This document shows positions 54,549 through 64,000 of a stretch of DNA of 64,000 nt, piece by piece (positions within the stretch are counted from its first letter, which is position 1; every line of letters begins with the position of its first letter). The position numbers and the translations under genes are program-made. Origin of the DNA: Ectobius pallidus. Lineage: Eukaryota; Arthropoda; Insecta; Blattodea; Ectobiidae. The stretch lies in NCBI GenBank assembly GCA_964059195.1, contig CAXKWD010000008.1, forward strand, positions 41,407,502 to 41,471,501, written 5' to 3'. The notes below the pieces were generated by a model that worked only from the letters and a program-made list of their open reading frames with translations, searched no databases and had not been told where the DNA came from.

Positions 54549-55862
54549 ATCCCTCCAGGTATTTGCTAGCCTGTTTCAGTACATGTAAAGTTATGCAGCA
54601 GTATTATTCTTTTACGGCAACAATTAAAAGTGTTGCCAACTTAAAGGTAATTATTAGCCTCACTATTATTAGCAAGTTAATTAGTTATCAATCATATCTC
54701 CGTGTCCTCAACACGTTTGAGATCAAGGTACGGAGCTACCTAAGTGCATTATCCATTTAATTACTTGTTAATATTGTACTACTTCATAGACAAATAACGC
54801 AAACACCTGATACCGTCTTTACACAATTTCAAGTGTATTGTACTGCTCTTATATGAACAGCCATCATATGTTAAGTATATTTACCTCAATTACAACTAAT
54901 TACAAATTGTATTTGTAATTCTGAAATTGCAGGCAATTAATTTAACACTAAACAATTACATATTGTAAAGACTTCTGTAAATCTCATCAAAAAAGGCTGA
55001 TCCGGGTCCAGAAATCACGGCCCTTAAGGCTAAATGCACCCCTATTAAGAGTCGGATTACGTGCCAAGCCAATAAAATAGCTGATCTCACTAGCTCTAAT
55101 GAAGTGTTTATTAAAGATCTGCTTAGGTGCAAACATACTACGACAAGACTTGGCAATGAATTTGAAGACATACAATCTTAAATCGAGCAAATAGAATTTT
55201 CAGATGCAGAAATGGTTTATAGGGAGGAAGTCGAAGAAACTATTTTCCAAGCTCTCTCTACTTAGATAATCTAATTTCCCAAGAGCTTGAGAAGAGGCTC
55301 AGGCTAAGTTAGTTGCAGCCCAAGAAGAGGCTCTGGCTAGGTTAGCTGCAGCTGAGGCCGAAACAAGGGCTAAGCTAGTCAGTGTCGACTTTATAAATTT
55401 TTCTGCTATGTTCAGGCAATCAAGACACTTGTTGTAGAAGACAGAGAATCATATTGCAAGGCTCTGAGTCTGCGTACATTATTCGAGAAAATATTTAGCG
55501 AGTATGAGACTGAATATTCACATACTAATGTACAAGAACTCAACCTTTTAAACTTCAAAGACTTGAAGTCGAGTCTGCCTTTCATGAGGCAATTGCTATT
55601 CTTCAAAGTTCAATTGATGAAACTAAGCATCATTATGAGCCCAACCAAGCTCCTCCTGCTAAACAATCATCACCACCTCAATGTGTCCCGTCTCTCCCTA
55701 GATTACGCTCCCTCATTTCAATGGATTCAGTTTAGGGACACTTTTAATTCTCTAATTATACAGCATAAACACATATCTAGCATGGACAAATTCCAATACT
55801 TGAAGTCCTGTCTAGCACCAGAAGTTATGACAGTGATTCACAACATTCCTGACTCTGCAGTG
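54549..55862 (+). pseudogene. Second BEL/Pao copy: leader and gag fragment
   Basis: The leader 54549-54959 matches the complement of about 41460-41846 (shared CCTCAACACGTTTGAGATC). Gag-like sequence follows from about 54970: DPGPEITALKAKC and TSSNEVFIKDLLRC in changing frames, the coiled-coil part (AAQEEALARLAAAEAETRAK at about 55315-55375), and the core MDKFQYLKSCLAPEVMTVIH (55782-55841). Homology stops abruptly at about 55862, at SAV. Stops (55178, 55264) and frame changes are numerous. LTRs were not recognised on either side. Confidence 0.75.
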
Positions 55863-57105
55863 TTGGGATCTTGAAATGAACTTAATAGTCATCCCAACAT
55901 TTAGTTAAATGCATCTGTCAAGATATGGGTTGCTATCTAAGGTAGTCTTTGAAAGAGTTGCTACTAAATAAATGATTGTATGCAGTATGCAGTACGTTGT
56001 ATGTATGGAAAATTCCAGGCAGTTGGTTAATTTGTTAATCTCATAGGCTATGTGCGCGAATGCGCACTTTCAAATTCTAAGTCTTTTATGTCATGATGGG
56101 AGATCACGAGGTCCATGACATGAGCTTGTAAAATGACTCCTGTGTGTGTGGTTGAATGGTAAACATCTGGGGAGGTCTCCGATCGGTAGTGGCTTGTCAT
56201 GATTTGAGTTGTCTTCAGTACTGATGGATTAAGGTAAGATATAAATATATCTTTGCTCTGCTCTGTTTGCAGACATACATATTATTGCTATGACTGTGAA
56301 CTGACCGGAATTTGATTGTTTGAACCTTATCTTATCCTGACGTCATTTTCAGTTTTCATTGTGAGATATATTTGATTATGATTAGTTTTGTTTCAGTAAG
56401 TTCTAGTAAATAATTCTATTTAGTAATTCAAGTCATTTTCAGTTTCAGTAAGTTCTAGTAAATAGTTTTATTTAGCAATTGAAGTAAGTTCCAGTTTCAG
56501 TAATAATCAGTTTACTTAATAGTCACTGTAATATTGCCGCTACCTGATCGCAGATTCTCTCAGATTTCCCGGGAAGCATGTAAGATGAGTGTATGTTAGG
56601 ATATATGTGTGCATGCATGTAAAAATAAATATTGGAACAGCAAGGAAATTAAATGGCCAAAGATCTCTGTTTTGTTTAAGAATTATGTCAACTCTTAGTA
56701 TTAATTATAGGCGTGCAAGTTATTGAAGTTATAATTTGGGAAAATAAATGAAGTTTGGCTGTCCCATTTGTATATAGAATTTTTAAAGTATGAAAGCTAA
56801 AAATTATTTCAAAATTATATATTGTACTAAACTTGTTTTCATTGAAAATATATGACCAAATATGCTACAGAGATAGAACATTATTTTCTGACCTCATTAG
56901 CCCTTATTATTAGCATGTTTCCATGGCATACGTTAATAACCTTAGATAATTGCCTAGGTAGTACTGCTGGGTATATCTATTAACTAAAATATATATTTCA
57001 GATTTAAATTAAGATAATAAATTTAATACAGCTTTAATAAATAAAAGAAAAGTAAACACCAAACAGACAGTGAATGAGTACCACCACCAGCAGTGCACTT
57101 CACAT
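55863..57105. other. No gene recognised; short tandem repeat and possible LTR-like block
   Basis: A pair of 52 bp units with TTTCAGTAAGTTCTAGTAAA lies at 56392-56495, with a third partial unit. The block 55861-56639 starts TGTTGGGA and ends GGAACA and has an AATAAA near its end, so it could be a solo LTR, but no matching duplication and no gag continuation is seen on the right. Confidence 0.3.
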
Positions 57106-57109
57106 CCAA

Positions 57110-57790
57110 GTGAAGACAAACTGACTTCTGATAATGGCCAAATATGTGTACAATTTTTACCATCCTGCAGCTCATCAATCATGGTGTAATTGCTCAATGA
57201 AGCAGATATATCATTGCAATCTTGCAGACGAAGATGGCAACATAATAAACTTCTGGAAACGGCTGTCTCCATTGAATGAAGTTCTTCTCATATCACAATC
57301 ATGGACATTAATAAAGCCTCTCACTATATCATGATCATGGCAAAAGCTCCTGCCAGATATAAAAGATGATTATTTTGAAGATTTCTCAGAGCAAAATGAT
57401 AATTGTCATCAGAGATTATGAACATAGTGCTGAACCTGGAAACTTTCAAAAATGTCAAAAAAAGGTAATAATATTGAAGACTGGATAAATTCAGATGGCT
57501 GTAAACTGGGCTTCTGTGTGTTGAAAAACGATGAGACAGGCAGCACTGCTACATGTGGAGTGAAAGAAGCTAGTGGCGATGAGGGTGGTGAGGGAGCAGG
57601 GGTGAGGTAGATAATGCAAAAGATCATGTGACTCATAATGCCGTGCTACATTCTGTTTACACAGTGCTAGACTATATGGAGAAATGGGGTTACGAGTTCA
57701 GTGACGTAATTTCGATCCAAAATATCCATGGTGATATTCAGAAACATCTGAATGCATCCAGGATGCAAAGGAACATCAATGACTAATTTC
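57110..57790 (+). pseudogene. Pogo/jerky-like transposase C-terminus
   Basis: Plus-strand fragments in several frames match the DDE_1 family after the catalytic triad: MKQIYHCNLADEDGNIINFW and KRLSPLNEVLLISQSW (57198-57310), DIKDDYFEDFSEQND (57357-57402), NIEDWINSDGCKLGFCV (57472-57525), an acidic Gly-rich linker, and THNAVLHSVYTVLDYMEKWG (57632-57692). The order FW-K-L...A-x-SW-x-x-I/L-KP-T-L-x-x-(A/S)W-N-K-L, then D-W-I...GF, then a final helical pair is typical for Tigger/jerky proteins. The catalytic domain is missing upstream and stops are common. Confidence 0.7.
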
Positions 57791-57837
57791 TTCTACAAAA
57801 TAAAGAGTGAGGTATTATGAAAACAACGGGTTATATA

Positions 57838-59263
57838 CAGAGTGTTAATGAACAACACCGAAATATCTTACCTGTGTATAGAGGGGACCTAGACAAGAAA
57901 CTTTTATTAGGAGTCTTTTGCTCAATGGATTCAATTTTTTTTGCCATGTTATAGCATGGCCACCACTGCCTTCTAACATTTTAACTGATGTGAAACACTG
58001 GGGTTATGAATAAATAAAAAATAAAAAACTAATGCAGTAATGGCCAGTTATGTGATTAGTCTGTGAATTTTGCAGATTATGAATACTCTAAATTGTGATA
58101 CAGCTGTTGATGAATGCTTAAGAATAGGTTTTTATCAATCACTAAGAAGACATGAAGTCCATTTTGTTGGAGAAAGCTATAGGTTCTACTAGCATTTTTC
58201 TACATGTCTAATATGAGTGTATATTCAAATGTTCCGCTCAATGTAATATCGCTGAATCAGCTCTCTCAGCGCATTGATATTAGTATAAGTCCGCCTATTT
58301 CTGTGAATCCCCATTCATCGACAGGTGCAGGTTTAGCGGCAGCATGACATCACAGCGTCATGTTAGTTAGTCAGTTAGCATCGAGCCTCCACGCATGAGA
58401 GACGTGCTGGAGCGCCGTCCAGAATCCCGCCTATTTCAGACAATAGAACAGAGGTTTTCTATTAATTAGCGAATAAATACATAATACTTCCATTTACAAG
58501 TATTACCGTGTGTTATTAATTAATCTACACTAATTACAGTAGATTCAGTGTTATCGGCTTCTTAGATCAGTCTAAAAGTTCGTTTATCAGTGCGGCAACG
58601 TTGCGCAACCAAGCGTTCGCAATAGCTCGTCTATAAAGTTCATTAGATTCAAGATTTCAGTTTGAAATCATATTAGAATTAATACAGCTATCATTACGCT
58701 CATTTTAAGATATAATTTACATTGCTGGCATAATTAGAGAAATTATTCGCCACTTGTGTACCAAGTTCCCGCCAACGCACATTCCACTGTGCAGTGCAAG
58801 TGCACCTATCTCAGATTAATTATACATATTATTTCAGTGTTTCTATTAATATTTCAAGTTCATTATTTACCCATATGTTGTGAGAATAAATGTCCATAGT
58901 TTATTACATGATACAGGTTTCACTCCAATATTGCATCCGAAGATCCCTGTTCCAGCACCTGAGATTTATAAGTCCACTCGCTCTACTCATTTTATTATTG
59001 TTTAATGCAATAATTGGTCCTCCAGCTCCAGAGATTCTTTCTAACATCCTTTCCCATCTTTTCCCTTTACGGCAGGGTCATAAGCCGCTCTTGTACCCAA
59101 CACATTTAATGAAAATTTTAACCGTACTTTGCTTCATTATTGACTTACAAGCACCAAATTGTAATGACTTTAATGCCCTGTAGTATACACATTATACAAG
59201 TTGCTTGTCTATACCCCCTCTATACAAAGGTAAAATACTTTGGTGTTGTTCATTAACATTCTG
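57838..59263. mobile_element. TA-flanked DNA element with 70 bp TIRs (1426 bp)
   Basis: The ends CAGAGTGTTAATGAACAACA and the inverted partner (CAGAATGTTAATGAACAACA) continue as inverted repeats for about 70 bp, through CTGTGTATAGAGGGG. TA lies at 57836-57837 and 59264-59265. No transposase frame is recognisable. The interior has a GC-richer block at 58370-58440 and 58590-58625 (CGGCAACGTTGCGCAACC), which may be captured foreign sequence. It is probably an IS630/Tc1/mariner-type non-autonomous element. Confidence 0.82.
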
Positions 59264-59396
59264 TAAGTGTAATAGTATATTATCCAAGTGTATAATAATT
59301 ATATTTTCAGTTACTTGACGTGAAATTTTATTGTTACCTTCAAATTATGCATTCATGAGTAAAAGAATATGCTGACAGATGATTTGTGGTTGTTCT

Positions 59397-59640
59397 ACAG
59401 CAGTGGTCTTCAACGTGGCCCAGGGGCCGCATGCAACCTGTAACTTAATTTTTGGCAGCCTGCAAATAAATACTAATTTTAACCGCAATGCCAATATTGA
59501 CAAATTAGTGAAAAATAAACAGTGTCAGGTCTCATTAACTTCAAGAATGTTACTGGGCTTTGTGTTATTCACTAGCCTTTCAAAGAGGAAGACAAAATAT
59601 AAAACACATAAATGTATAATGTTAAGTAATTCCTAGTTAT
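59397..59640 (+). mobile_element. hAT-like element end (partial)
   Basis: CAGCAGTGGTCTTCAACGTG followed by GCCCAGGGGCCGCATGC resembles the CAGTGGTYCTCAACC...GGGCCGCATG start of Charlie-type hAT repeats. The right end was not found, so the extent is a guess. Confidence 0.4.
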
Positions 59641-60255
59641 TTTAATATAATTGATATATTTCTGTTATGTAAGTATCATGTTATTAATCAGGTAAACTGG
59701 TATAACAAAATGCCAGAATGTTTTTGTTGAATCAATTATAATTGCGATTATGATATGCAGAAAATAAGTTTTTTTAATCAGATTAAAATCGACCAGCGTC
59801 AGCAGAACTACAGATTTGTGATATCTTGACAATCGCGCACTCAAATAAAAATAAAAAATAAAATTAAAAAAATCCATGTCAAATCGGCTGGCTGCAGGAA
59901 TTGATCCAGAGACCTCCAGAACACGAGTCCAACTCAGGCAGTTTAAAGGTCTAGTTTGATAAGCATATGTGAAGGAATAGTGTTATTTGTCAAATCTAAA
60001 ATGTATTGCAACTTGAAATTCTTAAAATAGGCCTATGTCAACATTTCACAAAATTCCGTGGCAAATAACTCCGCTGATTATTTCACAGTAATGTACCATC
60101 TGCATATAACAGTATTCATGTAGTAGGCCTACTCAATTTTCAACTAGATCAACGAAGTAAACAAACATCTGACTACATTGCATCAAAGCCCTCTGTGATA
60201 AAAAATGTGTCATTGTAGTACAGACATGATTAAAAAAACCATAGAACTTTTAATT
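59641..60255. other. No gene recognised
   Basis: AT-rich. On the minus strand at 59885-59945, GGATCAATTCCTGC within a GAGTTGGACTCGTGTTC context resembles a degenerate B box, perhaps a SINE remnant; no A box is evident. Confidence 0.3.
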
Positions 60256-60260
60256 AGTTG

Positions 60261-60690
60261 TTACTCTGGTACCGGTAAACCAATTTGGTCCAAAATAAAT
60301 AGACTTCTTGCCATGGACGTTATAAATGAGTATACTAAGATTTATGAAAATCCGAGTTACCGTGCCTTTTGTTATATAATACCATAAAAAGGCACTAAAT
60401 TGGGCATTATTCTGGTACTGGCCAACCGATTTGGTCCAATATCAATAGATGTCTTCCCATGGACATTATAAATAGGTATACCAAGTTTCATGAAAATCCG
60501 ATTAAGTGTATTTGAGTTATGGCACCTTTAAAATATACACTAAATTGGGTTTTACTCCGGTACCGGTCAACCGATTTGGTCCAATATTAATAGGATACTT
60601 CCCATGGACATTATAAACGTTTATACCAAGCTTCGTTAAAATTCAATAAACCGTATTTGAGTTATCATGCGTACAGACACACAGATGGAC
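60261..60690 (+). repeat. Three tandem units of about 145 bp
   Basis: Units start near 60261, 60407 and 60552, each with TACTCYGGTACCGGTMAACC-like heads followed by ATTTGGTCCAA, CCATGGACRTTATAAA and ATACCAAG...AAAAT. The series ends in GACAGACATTTT-like sequence (60680-60702), a tail seen in other dispersed insect repeats. Confidence 0.85.
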
Positions 60691-61049
60691 GGACAGACAT
60701 TTTCTCGTCTCCCACACAATCTCATAAAGTACCATACTGGCACTTAATCAATCAATGCGGCCTGCTAATCTTTCACCAAAAAGAAAATGGCTCTTTAGCT
60801 AAAAAAAAAAGGTTGAAGAACAATGTTCTAGAGTGTTTGTTAAACTACTTCACATATTCTAATTTTCATGCTTTGGAAACATTGCTGGAAAAATTTTGGT
60901 CACTAATGGCAATTTGGCAACTAGAAATTTTGTCAAATTTTGTCACAATGTTGATAAAATAAAGCCATATTGAGAATCCTGTGAGTATAAAATGTGGTAA
61001 CTTTGCCTTGTAAATACAAAATTCAGTATGATAAAAATCATATACATTT

Positions 61050-61256
61050 TACCACCTTGTGGTCATCCTCAGTGATAAAAATCATTATTAAGTAAAAATT
61101 AAAACATAGCTAAGTTGATCAACATAATTAATGTGATATGTACTTAAGAGCCAGCCAGCAGAATTACATACCATATTAAATACGTTGATTTGACATAGCA
61201 TTGTTTCAATTTTTACTTAGTGATTTCTATGAATGCGGATGACCAGAAGTTGGTTG
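61050..61256. mobile_element. Small inverted-repeat element (about 207 bp)
   Basis: The arms 61052-61103 and 61206-61254 pair over about 45 bp (CTTGTGGTCATCC with GGATGACCAGAAG, AAGTAAAAATT with AATTTTTACTT). The loop is about 100 bp. No certain target duplication. Confidence 0.65.
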
Positions 61257-61626
61257 AAATATATTTGTTAACATTTTATATAAATTTTGTTCCATGCAGA
61301 TTAATTATAAATAAGTGAATTAGTTTTTATCTAAAAAAGCATATTTAATTTGGCCCAAACATATTTTTTTGTGACTAAATTGTTATCATATTGAGACCCT
61401 TTCAATTTGAGGCTCCGGACAACTTCATGTGTTAGAACATCACTGTTCATCCATACTTACCCAATGCACACATGCTCTACATCTGCATTTCAATTAGGAA
61501 CATTTATTTTATTTGTTATGTTATTTAAAAAAAGAAGAAATTATGAGGTGTTTCAATTTCTCCCAAACTGAAGGAAGATGAAGAGAAAGAGGAAAAGAAT
61601 TAATGGAAAAAGAAAAGGATACTTAC

Positions 61627-61846
61627 AAATGAAAGATGGTTTCCAATGGCTATTATGGAGTCAATATCTCCTGCACTTGCAAGGTGATTCAGAAGGAATC
61701 GAGAAATTCTTGGTATAGGGCGTAAACCTTTCTCCAGAATTCCTTGCAATACTTTTGTTGCTTCACATTGTCGTTCAGCCTTCACTAAACTTTCAACTAG
61801 GTGTGAAAGGTCAGCTACTGAGAGCTTTTCATCAGAATTTTCAACC
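61627..61846 (-). CDS. LRPPRC: Host gene exon (LRPPRC/bsf-like PPR protein), most upstream exon in window
   Basis: This 220 bp exon lies between the acceptor TATTTTACAG and the donor CATTT/GTAAGT. It starts with one base completing a codon and ends in phase 0, in register with 31609. It encodes VENSDEKLSVADLSHLVESL, then VKAERQCEATKVLQGILEKG and LNHLASAGDIDSIIAIGNHL, with two helix-pair units of PPR type. There are no stops. The next intron downstream is about 30 kb and contains most of the elements described here. Earlier exons must lie beyond the right window edge. Confidence 0.68.
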
Positions 61847-61849
61847 CTG

Positions 61850-62335
61850 TAAAATACAAAGTATTTCAATGTGACATAATGCATAAATTCCTGTAAAGAG
61901 GTTATCAAAGGGCAGAAACAGTCTTTAAAAATAAAAAGACAGAGCAACAGAGTAACTGCCAAGTTGGCACAAAAACACCTTTTGTGGCGCCACCCAGACA
62001 ACCCAGGCAGTTATGACTCTGGCCACGGAAGCCAAAGGACCTAGATCAACAGAGTGTTTTAATCTTAAAGAAAATCTGTAGTACTGAGCACTATTGAAGT
62101 ATTAGTAATGTAGCAGCGGCTGGGCCTGAAATAGCAGTCCTCTACGAGTGAAAACATTTAAAAACAAGTTGACACATATTTAATTAGCAGCTAGATGAAA
62201 ATTTAGAAGAATTTCGGAATTACTCAGTAATGAGCTACGATAGGGTTAAGCATAGGGATTACTGATCTTTTTCTTTTGTTGTTGTTTGTTTTCTTTTCCC
62301 TCTCTTTGATGTTTCTTTCTCTCGTTCTGTAAGCT
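61850..62335. other. No gene recognised
   Basis: Intron sequence upstream of the host exon, with nothing I can support. A pyrimidine-rich stretch lies at 62268-62330. Confidence 0.4.
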
Positions 62336-62339
62336 ATGC

Positions 62340-63806
62340 TTGAATGAATGAATGAATGAATGAATAAGCATTATTTGTCCCATGAAGGGCTATGGCCTCC
62401 TAATTAGGGGGAGCTCGATTAGGTATCACATATGGAGGGCTAGTCCATATGATCTTCAACCTTCTAAGGTTGACTTGAAGTCTGTCTTGTGATTGTCTTT
62501 TCCACAACACTGATTTTGCACCACTGTTTTTATAGCACTGTCATGTCATTTTCCTTTAGTTTTGCTCTCCACTTGGTTCTGTCCTTTGCCATTGTGGACC
62601 AGTGTATGCCTGCTTCCGCCTTGAAGTCATCTGCCCACCTGGTACCTGGTCTTCCACGGTGTCTCCTGCCATTACGGGGGTCCCACGTTGTTCAAATGTG
62701 TGCCCACCTGTTGTTGTTGAGGCGTGCCACATGTCCTCCCCATTTCCATTTTAGAAGCATGGCTTTTTGTGAGATGTCCTTAGATTTTGTCATTTCTTTT
62801 AGTCGTACATTTGAAATTCTCTCCCTCCAGGTTATCCCTAGAATTTTCCTCTCCATTTTTCTTTGGCAGCTTTGAATCCGTTTTCTCTGTCCTTCTGTCA
62901 GGTTCCATGTTTGGCATCCATATAACATTGTTGGGTAGATGCTTGTTTCCAGTGCTTCCAGCCTTAGTCTTCTGTTGAGAGTTCTGTCTAGTAGGATGAA
63001 TTTTAGTGTCCAGAAGGCTTTCCATGCTATGGCCATCCTTCTCCTAATCTCTTTCTCCATATTCTGCTGGAAACAGACGAGTTGGCCCAGATACATATTC
63101 AAGTTCTGTCGTATTTACCTTGATTGGGGTTGTCTGTCTGTTGGTCATTACTTTGGTTTTTGTCATATTCATTTCTAACCCTGTCTGGATGCTGGCATTA
63201 TTCAGTTCTTGTATCATTTCCTGTAAGTGTTGAGCATTTGTTGCAAACAGGACCACATCATCTGCAAATCTGAGATTTGTGATTTTGTACCCATTCATAT
63301 TAATTCCATAACTTTTCCTCCACTTTGTTTTCCGGAAAATACTCTCAAGAAGACTGGTGAACAGTTTTGGGGATATGGGGTCGCCTTGTCTCACTCCTCG
63401 CCCTAGCTTGAAAGGTTGTCCAACTCTTTCTGTGATTTTCTGTATAGTTGGGATAGTAGCCTGATGTATTTATTCTCCACTCCTTGTTCAGACAGTGCTT
63501 GGAAGACACTAGTGTGCTCCACAGAGTTGAATGCCTTGGTATAGTCGATGAAGGCTATGAACAGTGGGAGGTTAAATTCCTCTGACTTTTCCATCACCTG
63601 TTTAGTGGTCTATAGGTGGTCCATGGTACTGTAACCCGAACGGAAGTCTGTTTGATCCTGTGTTTTATTTCCATCCAGTTGTTTTGTAATTCTTCTGGTG
63701 ATTATCTTGGAGAATAATTTATAGAGGTTTGATATTAGACTAATAGGCCTGTAGTTATTTAGTTCATCTTTATTGCCTTTCTTGTGCAGTAGTACTATTG
63801 TGCTTG
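62340..63806 (-). mobile_element. 5'-truncated RTE-type LINE
   Basis: The reverse-transcriptase frames run from 63806 to 62530, followed by a 3' untranslated part that ends in a (TTCA)n run on the minus strand (62340-62366). Short tandem-repeat tails instead of poly-A are typical of RTE elements. Homology begins inside the RT domain, so the 5' part with the endonuclease is missing, as expected for incomplete reverse transcription. Confidence 0.82.
62530..63806 (-). pseudogene. RTE-type reverse transcriptase, partial and frameshifted
   Basis: From 63806: STIVLLHKKGNKDELNNYRP and ISLISNLYKLFSKII (RT motif region 2), DQTDFRSGYSTMDHL, then FIAFIDYTKAFNSVEH with the first catalytic aspartate, GVRQGDPISPKLF-type turn, and LRFADDVVLFA with the FADD active site. 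Thumb and connection follow, then YGCQTWNLTEGQRKRIQ and KWKWGGHVARLNNNRW, and after a stop the RRHRGRPGTRWADDFK end and TAA 62530-62532. Frame changes near 63600, 63400 and 63050 inactivate it. Both catalytic aspartate sites are still readable. Confidence 0.85.
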
Positions 63807-64000
63807 TCAATGCTTATTGTAATCCTAATTGTAAGTTATACTTTTCTAATTCTAACTGTAATTTTTTTGTTCTGCCACCAGGCATTTGCCCAATTGCAGA
63901 AGTGAAATATATACAATACAATACAACAATAACAATACTAATAATAATAATAATAATAATAATACTGAAAATTGAGTAGTGAGAATATGGGTATCTCCAG
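63807..64000. other. LINE-tail-like sequence and AAT microsatellite
   Basis: CAGGCATTTGCCCAATTGCA followed by AATACA repeats (63911-63928) and AAT repeats (63938-63964) resembles the 3' end of another plus-strand LINE with a simple-repeat tail. No coding part is visible. Confidence 0.4.

Noticed and set aside
55861..56639. Solo LTR inserted in the BEL gag copy
   Set aside because: The ends are TGTT...AACA, but flanks do not match and gag does not resume on the right, so I list it only as a possibility.
62489..63178. Plus-strand hydrophobic proteins at 62489-63178
   Set aside because: They are antisense shadows of the RTE reverse transcriptase on the minus strand.

Overview
The window looks like intronic DNA of a large, repeat-rich arthropod genome, probably an insect. 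A cockroach- or termite-like genome is a guess from the AT-rich base composition, the frequent AGGCCTA words and the mix of element families. There is no bacterial-type gene organisation. I found one conserved host gene on the minus strand. Four exons (61846-61627, 31609-31411, 9444-9166, 9078-8927) have correct GT/AG borders and compatible phases, and encode part of a PPR-type protein resembling LRPPRC / Drosophila bicoid stability factor. The introns between them are about 30 kb, 22 kb and 87 bp. Nearly everything else is transposable-element sequence, mostly decayed and often nested.

Layout. 1-5908: a foldback element with near-identical inverted arms of about 1.8-2.06 kb. The arms carry the 5' exons of a spliced gene that joins C2H2 zinc fingers to a protein-primed-type family B DNA polymerase; the centre carries the N-terminal half of that polymerase (Polinton/Maverick-like). 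8.5-15.8 kb: LINE tail, two host exons, a DD82E IS630/Tc1/mariner transposase, a Penelope-like GIY-YIG fragment, a 1.3 kb inverted-repeat element with TACC-NN-GGTA palindromes, and a mariner HTH fragment. 17-31 kb: two THAP-domain copies in a long direct duplication, a pogo/Tc5-like transposase, two copies of an 0.76-0.85 kb element with a tRNA-like core, a hAT derivative holding a mariner-type element that itself holds a retro-like insertion, and a mariner-type element interrupted by a second copy of the tRNA-core element. 31-46 kb: host exon, then a hAT transposon whose transposase gene is split by a BEL/Pao retrotransposon with 1.2 kb LTRs that has lost its reverse transcriptase and RNase H. 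46-53 kb: a retroelement C-terminal fragment, a large inverted repeat with a DD34D-type mariner in its loop, a gag fragment, and a second hAT derivative with a perfect 8 bp target duplication and a smaller element nested inside. 53-64 kb: an ORF with an NPGP motif, a second BEL gag copy, a pogo/jerky C-terminus, a 1.43 kb TA-flanked element, tandem repeats, the most upstream host exon, and a 5'-truncated RTE-type LINE.

The nesting gives relative ages: hosts such as the hAT at 33275-43823 and the mariner at 28520-30192 are older than their inserts. No working autonomous element is visible; each transposase, integrase or polymerase has stops, frameshifts or missing domains. All assignments rest on reading motifs by eye; no database search was run.
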